64,000 nt of DNA from Scortum barcoo. Lineage: Eukaryota; Chordata; Actinopteri; Centrarchiformes; Terapontidae. Shown piece by piece: positions 37,701 through 47,400 of the stretch. The stretch covers positions 15,501,501-15,565,500 of the forward strand of contig CM041553.1 in the NCBI GenBank assembly GCA_023238725.1, given 5' to 3'. The first letter of the stretch is position 1. Every line of letters starts with the position of its first letter. The notes beneath the pieces were generated by a model that was not told the DNA's origin, made no database searches, and saw only the letters and a program-made list of their open reading frames with translations. The position numbers and the translations under genes were made by a program.

Positions 37701-40700
37701 GGAAAAATGACACGCTCAAAATCTGTAAGCTGGCGTGAGATCACCAAACCATACAGAAAATGTCTTTAATATGCAGGTCACGTACGCAGTTCATCTCAGT
37801 TTGGATTATTTTGTTAAACATCTGAGCTGGTTTTTCAAATACACATAGAGAAACTTCCCACGATAACGGTAAACAGAGTACTTTTTGATTTACAGTCTGA
37901 TTTTATTGTCTTTTCAGCAGGGATTTGTTGAGCAGCCTCCTGTTGCCATTTCACATTTATAGCGGTGCTAACTTAGTGTGACAAGTGCTTTCAAATGAAA
38001 TATTTTATATGTCAGTCTTTAGTTTTGAGTGTTTTGCCCACATTCCCATATATCATTTAGATTGTGGAACAAATTGCTGTTACAGTCAGAGTATCAACCA
38101 AATAACACACAAGCAGATAACATTTGAGCTAGGGGAATGTCTAAGGATGATTAGGGGTACTGAGTAATTTTACTAATAAGCAAATTTATTTGTTTTCCTC
38201 CAATCTGCATGTTTGCATCCCTTCAGAGAAACTCCAGCCTCTCTGGAAGCACAAGAGGCATGTACCAAGTGTCAGAGCGGCGCTCGTCCCCCAGCACAGG
38301 GTAAGTCTGCACACTGCTCCTGTTCCACATTTGCTGATGATTTCACACCTCTGAAATGTAATGTAAACCACCACTGTGCCGTAAGGAGGCTTATGGTAAA
38401 AGCGTAGACCCTCACTTACTGGTGCACTTAAGCATCAAGAAGCAAAAAGAGGGTTGTATGAGCTCATCATTGCCATACATGTGGTTTCTTTATTTTATTT
38501 CTCTGGAATACATTCGGTCTGAAGGCAGCACAGTGGTGTGGTGGTTAGCACTGTTGCCTCACAGCAAGAGGGTTCTGGGTTCAATCCCTGTTGACACGGG
38601 CAGGCCCTTCTGTGTGGAGTTTGCATGTTTCCCTGTGCCTTTGGGTTCTCTCTGGGTACTCCAGCTTCCTCCCACAATCCAAAGACATGCAGGTTAGGTT
38701 AATTGATAAGTCTAAATTGCCCCTAGGTGTGTAGTGTGAGTGTGAATGGTTGTATGTCATCTGGTTAGCCCTGCGATTGACTGGCGTCCAATCCAGGGTG
38801 TACCCTGCCTTCGCCCAAAGATAGCTGGGACAGGCTCCAGCACCCCGTGACCCTGTGTTCTCAGGATAAAGCGGGTTAGGAAAATGGATGGATGGACATT
38901 CGGTCTGTCAATCAGTTTGTCTGTTTGTTTATTTATTTGGACATAGAGAATGATTCCTGGGCCAGCTGGAGATTTTGTGGCTCTTTGCTGTCAAAAGAAT
39001 TTGGTGCACATCATCTTTCTTACCCTTTCAGAAACACAATCTGTCAACTGTGTGGAAATATAACCAAACTCCCAAAGGCCCAGGGCTTTTAACCAACATC
39101 TACTGAGCCCGCTGCCCCTGGCCTTTGGGGTCTTTAGATACAAATACTCTAATAAAAAAAAAAAAAAGGATTTATGCAACATTCATACACTAGTGAGTGT
39201 GCTTGAAAGGCTCCTACAGCCTCCTACAGAAATTATACATTATTACATTACTAGATGAACTATTCTCATAATTAACTAGATTTGTTAAAGTCATTTATTC
39301 CAGAAATTGCCAAACATTTGCTGCTTCCATTGATGATCCCAGCCTCTCATTTGTGAGGATTTGCAAATGAGTAAATTGTAAATTGAATATATTTTGGTTA
39401 TAGACTGTTGGGTGTGCAGAATTTTGATAGGCTGGGCTCTGAGGACTTGTGATGAGAATTGTCTCTTTTGACATAATTTTATTTGAATGTTAATGTTAAA
39501 TTGATATAAAAATAATTATTAGTTGCAGCCCTACAGTGCTTAAATAATAATAGAATTACTACATGTCGTTAGTTTAATACCGAGAACAGAGTCTCTCCTC
39601 CCCTCGCATGCTGTCTCACACTTAGCCATCCACATTACGATAATTCATCTGTAATACGGTATTGAACACTGTGATGTGTAGTGGAATGGATCCCATTTTT
39701 AGTCCGTTTCTCATACAGTACGAGCAGTGAGGTGCAGGTTGGACGTCTCTCTCTGCATGAGGTGCGACTGAAGTATTTCTGAGTCCCTGCTGGAGATTTC
39801 AGACACATGGCCGCACCGTAATACTCTGACTAACACAACTGTCACTCTCAGTTGGTATGTGAATGTGTTTCCTAGCGTGACGTCACAGAGGAATTTGTCA
39901 GGCCTTCCCCATTGAATCACTGACGGCACGACACACACACACATTGGCCTGACAGCAACCCTCCACGCCTTCTGTCTTCTGGTTATCAACAGCTTTTTTT
40001 TAAAATCAGGAAGATATTTTTGCCATCAGACATAGTAAAGGTCATAACGTAAAGTGTTGAAGTGATTTATTGATATTGACCTCAGTAGATATTTATGGAA
40101 TAATCATTAGTCTTTCTCATTAGTCTACACCAAAATAGTATTTTGCACTATTTTGTGCATTATATCTACTTAATGATCACTCACTTTATATATTATATAC
40201 ATTACATATAATAGTAGTTTTAACAGCTTTGCTTCATATACTATCTATTCAGATTTATTTTAGGTTCCCATTCAGTGCCAGTCAGCAAATAAAATCTGTT
40301 TAAACCTTCTAATGTAAATTCATCACTGTGATTCTTCAATAGTTGCACGAAGACATAAAATCTAACTTTTTAAGGTAAAGCCACATTTTCATATTGATTT
40401 GCACATTAGAGAACAGCACAAGCAAATGTGATGCAGGAGGGAGTGTGTTTCTTCTACTGATTACTCTCTGTTGCTGCTTTACATTCTGCACACACTCAAC
40501 TCATTAATTAGCAACTGCTAACCATGAGCTTCCCATGACTGGGATCAATTCATATCATTACGTCTGAACATCGTGCTTTGCTGTTGATTTAATGTTGACA
40601 AAACATTGAAGCAGTTTCTACCAGGTTACTGCTCAACAACCTGCTCATTAGACTGTAATGACTCACAGTTTTGTCATTGACCCAGTTTAGATCCAAAACT

Positions 40701-43700
40701 AAACCATGAACAAGCAGCAGTGTTTTGGCTCTACATAATCTCATCTCGTATGTGGCGTAACATGCATTCATCCTTGTGCATCCTTTTTCTTTGCAAGCAC
40801 TGATAAGTGCTACCTGCGGTATTATCTGCAATTCTCTTTCATTTTTATTCCTAAAATGATGTATGCAGATGCTTCCACTCTCCTTATTATGCTGCACGAA
40901 AGAGAAGGGAGTACAGCGAAGGAAGAAATGGAGAAAAGAAAGAAAAATGTCCTACTTTTTGAGAGGCTGATATTTGTAACTGCTCATTAGTTGTATTAGC
41001 TGTGAGGTTATTTTAAGTGCTGTAGCAGTACGTATGTACAAACGCTGCCCTCATTCTAATATAAATCCTCTGAAATGCAGCTGTTCTTTGTCAGTCATAC
41101 AGCACCTGTTTATTTTTATATTTATGGGTCATTTTGGTTTCAGAAGTGCTAATCTAATTAAATACCAATACTGCTGTTTTCCTCAGCAGACCTTCGATGA
41201 TGTTACTTTGTGCTGAAGGGACTGAAGTCTCTAAATGGACAGGTCACCAAAGAATTAAGTGTAATTCTTTTGTATTGTGAGAATAACTTATGTGTAGTGT
41301 GTGTGTGTGTGTGTGTGTGTGTGCCGTTAGGTTATCAGACTCAAGTTCAGTATCTCTTGTAGTTTTTTCCAAGTTTCGAAATAACTATCCATGATTAGAT
41401 AGCATTTAACTCAATGAAAACATGACATGACTTGATAATCAAACCCAAGTATATGATTTTAAGTATTGTGATGTGTGAATGTATTAGAAACTGTCCAAAA
41501 GTAACTAAATCCACCTACCAGCAGCATTTGGAGGAGTTTTTTTGGAGGTTTGCTTCAGCTCTCAGTGCTTTTAAATCAGCTATTTGCCAGTGCATTTTAT
41601 TAAATGCTATTTGGGACTATTCATCCATATCCTGTATGGCACTATAATGTCTTTTCTCCTGTTTGATTTGGGTTATTCTGTTTTATTTTGTCTTTAGTTC
41701 CTTTTCATTTTTTTTGCTCTTAATCTTGGTGCTATAGACATAAGCTTGCCTTGCCTTGCCTTTAAAGCTCACAAATGAACACACACTGAAGTTTAAAGAA
41801 AGAACAATTTCTTGGCCAGGTACAGTGACCTCCTGGTATCTCAACTGGTCATTGGCTGCCAGGGCAATATTCCTTTACATAACCTAGTAAAACCACAGAA
41901 CCATCTAATTTTTTACACGTTGGTTTCTGAAATATAAATGAATGGGTTTTAAAAGATATATTTTGAAAGTAAAAAGTGGATTATGTGATCTATGTGACAA
42001 AGTCAGGTCAGCTGTTTACCCTGTTTGCCAGTCTTTGTGCCATGTAGTTGGATATTTGGATGGACCATCTATGTGTTTGAGTATCGTCATCACTTTCTAA
42101 AACACTTCCTTGTCTTTGCTTCAGGGCATCTGGGCGCATCAAGTCCGTCTCACAGGGCTCTGGGGGTTATGACAGCGACAGCGTGGAGATGCATCCCATG
42201 GAGGAGTGTCCCGAGGCTCAGTACTATCACATGCAGTGCCGGCTGGGTGAGGGCGGTTACGAGCGCTCTCCGGGATGCGGCGGTGGCGGATCAAGGAACT
42301 GGGGTCTTCGCAAACAAGCCATCCAGAACTGGCAGCGACGACCTTACAGGAACAGCACCGAGGGAGAGGAAGGAGACGTGTCGGACGTGGGCTCCAGAAC
42401 CACCGAGTCGGAGGTGGAGATGTGGGAACAGGAGAGGAGAGCTGTGGCTGAGGTCCAGCAGTCCGCCGCTCCCTATCCTCACCACGGCCGGGCAGGATAT
42501 CGCCCTAACACAGGTAACGGCTCTCTGCGAAGCTGCTCAGACCCGGTATTCTTAGAAATGTACACACAATCTCTCCAATCTAACTTTCAGCCGGCAGGTC
42601 GGGCACATAGGAGCCAGGATTCACAGAATAAAGGCCTGCAAAATGACTCCCCTGAGAGCAGTGACTGATGTGGATCTAGGTCAGGCTGAGTTGCAGGAGC
42701 AGTAATGTTGCTGAAGCTGTATCGGTGACCAAAGCTCGCTCTACAAACTGAATGTGGACCAGCAAGCAGAATATATAGTAAACATGCAGGAAAGATGCCC
42801 CATATCTGCTGCAATGTGTGGACGCAACAGTATAAACCCTCATGAAAAATGATTTTAACTCTGAAGTAACTTTCAGACGTTTTCCACATCTAAATCAGGG
42901 GTCTAAAGGTAGAAGGTGTTCTATGCTTTACAGACACACTTGTGATTTTGGACAGTATAAATGAACTAGAAGTTACTTAACTCGACTTAAAACTCCAATT
43001 AGTAGCATTTTCAGATATTAAAAATGTCACAGTTAGCAATCTGCTGTGTCATTTGTAGAGCATCATGAGACAAATAACTTCACAGGGCTTGAATAATAAT
43101 TCAGTTAGTTTAAGTTTTTGGGACTTTATGCACAGAATAAGAGATGCAAATAATCAAGGTAATGAATTTTAATCGAAGCGCAGTGTATAAAAAAGTCAAA
43201 TTCATGGTCATAATGGCATACTGCAGTGTATGCGTACACACAGTTTAGTTTAACAATAGTGTGGTAGTTGTCTTAATGTAGACCAGGCAAGTTTATCAGT
43301 GTAGCAGCTTTCAAACTCTGAGGGAAGTCAAGCTGCTTTATGTAAGGGAAAGACTTGCATTAGAGCAATATTTAAAAAAAGACAAAAATAGGACAAAATG
43401 AGGTTTAAAAAAATCCTAAATCCAATTAAATACAAATAAACAGGAACAATAATGTACCAGACATACACTTATATTGCAGTGATAATTTACCCCACATCCA
43501 ATAAAGGAAATAAAAGTGTAGTAAAGAAATTAATCAACAGCAGAGTTTTCACTTAGAACTTCGAAAGTGGCTAAAGTTTGGATGCATGTAAGGTCATCAC
43601 GAAGATATTCGCATGTCTGCCTCGCTATGTGTGTCAGTGTATATTTTTGCGAGATGTTCTGATGTGTTTTTTTTTCATTAAAAGAAACAAACAAAAACAA

Positions 43701-44383
43701 ATCAGAGACAGGGTGAACATATACGGTTCAGGGTGTGTAAATTCGGCTTGTCGTGAGGTGTTTACACTATTCTGTTTACCACCAGTATGTCTGTTATAGA
43801 TGATGAGTAAACCAGGTCATACATTGCAGTTGTTGCTGTATCCTTTGTGTGTCTGCGTCTTTCGTTGAACATATTTGTATTCGCAAGAGCGCTGTTTGCC
43901 CATCGTTACCATCTCAGTCCCTCCCCTCATACTAAGCTTTGCGCGAGCCAAGTCGGACTGCCAATCATGCCCGCGCATTTCTTCAGATCCGCCACAGATT
44001 GTACATCTTTCTGTTAACTTTCTGCCCTGCCAAGATCCTTAAAACTCACTGCTGCTGCCCTCCATTTTCCCCCACCTGCTGCCGGGTGTCTTTCTAAATA
44101 GCAGGTGGACTGGGGCAGTCTGGGAAGGAGCTAAACTGGGCCAGAGCCCTATGACAAATTCGCATGCACTGCTATGACTGCCCCGTTAACTCAAACGTTT
44201 CTGTCACGTAACACTCGACATGGTACTGGCATTCCTCGGCTCTGACGTAGTTCTCCTTATTGGGAGAGTCTCTGCCAGGTTTTATCAGATGGTATGTATC
44301 TACAGGCGTGCAGTTTTTTTTCTCAGCATGTAACACACAGCTTGGCTTTTTTAGTTCATTTGGCAGTCTTGAGCGTAGGTGGT

Positions 44384-44423
<40 letters not shown>

Positions 44424-47400
44424 AATAGAGAGGAAGAGAGAGTGAGAGTGTAAGTACTGGTTCACAGCCCTGATGGTTTCGAGCAGACGCCTTCCAAGGC
44501 CAAAGATGAAATGAGTCATCTAGGAGCGATCTTGCTGGGAGGAATAAGACGAGCTTGGATTGGACACATGGCATCAGCCAATAGATAGCAATAGAGAGAA
44601 TGAAAAGATGAAAAGAAGGGGAGAGAAAAAATTATGTAATCTTGTTTAGTTTCTTGTTGAGGGTTGGCGCCACCATGTGACAGAATATGTTCTTGACATT
44701 GTTTAATGGCGTTTACCTGCATTTCTCTTGACTTCAGTAATAGAAGTAAAATAAAGACTATCTATCCAAGCTTGGAGTTACAGAGTTACATATTCATATG
44801 GTCTTTTTTCAAATATATGTTAAAAATCTATATAATGATAAACTTTAAAAAATTATAATAATGATAAAAGATAATAAGCACAGTTGGGCGGCACAGTGGT
44901 GTAGTGGTTAGCACTACTGTTGCCTCACAGCAAGAGGGTTCTGGGTTCAATCCCTGGTTGACATGGGCCCTTCTGTGTGCCTGTGTGGGTTCATCTCTGG
45001 GTACTCCTCCCACAATCCAAAGACATGTAGGTTAGGTTAATTGACAACTCTAAATTGCCCCTAGGTGTGAATGTGAGTGTGAATAGTTGTCTGTCTCTCA
45101 ATGTTAGCCCTGCAACTGACTGGCATCCAGTCCAGGGTGTACCCTGCCTCTCGCCCAAAGATAGCTGGGACAGGCTCCAGCACCCCTGCGACCCTGTGTG
45201 TGCTCAGGATAAGCAGGTTAGAAGATGAAGTAGTAACTGATGCACTGGTCTGAATAGTTTTTCTTTCTTATGCCAGTTAAAATACAATGGCAGCAGTCCA
45301 AACATGAGGTGTCTTTAAAACTTAGTAGAAGAGAGACCGGGCGATTTTGCTCACATGAAATTCATAATTTAGGCTGGAATCAAACATCACACCTGGGTTT
45401 CTGACCGACTCACTAACTAACTAACTAACAGACTGTTTTTTCTTTTCCCTTCCCACAGGTCGGTCCGACGGGGTCTACAGCAAGCCGTGCCGCCACGAAA
45501 AGAGCCCGTCAAAATCCGGTGAGGTGATCAGTCCGGAGATCCTGAAGATGCGTGCGGCTCTCTTCTGCATCTTCACCTACCTGGACACTAAAACCCTGCT
45601 GAGAGCCGCCGAGGTCTGCCGTGACTGGAAGTTTGTGGCTCGTCACCCGGCCGTGTGGACCAGGGTGCTGCTGGAGAACGCTCGCATTTCTTCCAAGGTG
45701 AGTACCAAACATCTGGGTACCGTGCGCAGCTGATAGTGCATTTAGCTGCGTTTGTTATGAAGACGTTCACTGATTTCCATGTTTCCGCTGTAGTTCCTGA
45801 GCATATTGTCTCAGTGGTGCACTCAGACACACTCCCTCATCCTGCAAAACCTCAAACCGAGACAGCGGGGCAAGAAGGAAACCAAGGAGGACTACCTTAA
45901 AAGCACACGGTGAGACACACTTACAGCAGAAACAGAGACATGCAGCACACAAGCAGTTACAACTTCGCACAGTTTCCTAAAAAACACCTTGTCACTCCGG
46001 GGTACTTACAACTGCATCGGGCATTATTTTGGCCTGGATAAGCACATTGCTTTGCAAACTGTTGAACTGAGTGACATCCTAAATGAGTTCTCAAACACTG
46101 ATTGATGAGCCGGCAAAAGGAACACGAGTGATCGAATGCAGACTTGTTTTGATCATTATCGGCATGTGAAATATCAGTTTTCATTTCCTGAGACAGGCAG
46201 ACAGGCAGAAGTTTGATAAAAGAGTGGAGGGGGGGGAGGTGAAGTTGGTCGTGTCAAAATGTACCGAGTGCATCTCGAAGCTGCTTTTAAAATGTACGGA
46301 CACAACACACAGACACGCACATATTGCAGGAACGTATAAAGGGCAGAAGTGCTATTTCTGAAGGACAGGAGAATTACGTCCTCTCTGCTCCGTCTCTCTG
46401 TCTTCCCTTTACGTTTCCATCTAAAGTGGCTGTCTGGAGGAAGGACTGGAGGCGTTGTTAAAGGCCACAGGAAGCAACCTGCTGATACTGAAGATTTCAC
46501 ACTGCCCCAACCTGCTGACTGATCGCTCCCTCTGGCTGGCCAGCTGCTACTGCCGAGCTCTACAGGCTGTAACCTACAGGTAGACCAGCACGTCCAGCAC
46601 GCGTCTTTCTTATGAATTTACACCCTGTCCACTTAGTTTTTACCTGGTGCTTTAATGAGTCCACAAGACTGCACTCAGTTTTAAGCTGTAGACAAACACT
46701 ATCATGTGATATAAAATCTAATTGTGTTCCAGGAGTGCCACAGATCCAGTCGGGCAGGAGGTGATCTGGGCCCTCGGAGCAGGTTGTAGAGACATCATCT
46801 CCCTACAGGTGGCACCACTGCACCCATGGTAATAGACACAGAGACATAAACCGTGCCTCTGTAACTCTTTGATCAATCCCGACTATTCTCTGTTGTCAGT
46901 GCTGTGGGTTGTCAAATTAACGAACGCGGGCTGTATTTTGTCCCATTTAGCCAACAACCAGCTCGCTTCAGTAACCGATGCCTGCAGACGATTGGCAGGT
47001 GCTGGCCCCACCTCCGTGCTCTTGGTGTGGGTGGGGCTGGATGTGGCATTCAAGGCTTGGCTTCTCTAGGTAAATATTACTGCAACTATTTAAGATTATT
47101 TTTGTAGAATTCCTTTTATGAGTGATTCTTTTATATACACTTTTCCTGATGTTTATTTTTCAGATACTGTCATGCTACTTTTTAAATCTGCAGAAACTAT
47201 AAAACTATAAAACGATTAGAGATTATATAATTAAACAGTGCTGTTGTCATATCAGGACACATACTTAGACAGCACAGACTCGACCTGCATTTAACCAGTG
47301 TTTTGTTTGCATTTGAGCTTTTTTTTTATAAGAATGTAAATTTTAAGCACTATCGGTTGAGCCTCAAACGAGCCTTTAAAGTATCTATTATCTTACTCCC

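Larger units (their letters stand above)
34006..38226 (+). other. FBXO41 intron 4
   Basis: This intron contains Tc1-like transposon debris (34.90-35.27 kb), another dispersed-repeat fragment (37.03-37.42 kb) and unique sequence. An AT-rich block near 34.60-34.75 kb has TTTAATTAAA and TTTAATGATCG words. No exon was recognised. Confidence 0.85.
38301..42124 (+). other. FBXO41 intron 5
   Basis: This intron contains a tRNA-derived SINE, a MITE-like repeat copy, a GT microsatellite near 41.3 kb and a perfect 10-bp CRE palindrome (39877-39886). No other exon was recognised. Confidence 0.85.
42514..45458 (+). other. FBXO41 intron 6
   Basis: This intron contains a GT/GA compound microsatellite (44.38-44.42 kb) and a second tRNA-derived SINE (44.89-45.23 kb). 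The remainder is unique non-coding sequence in which I see nothing. Confidence 0.88.
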
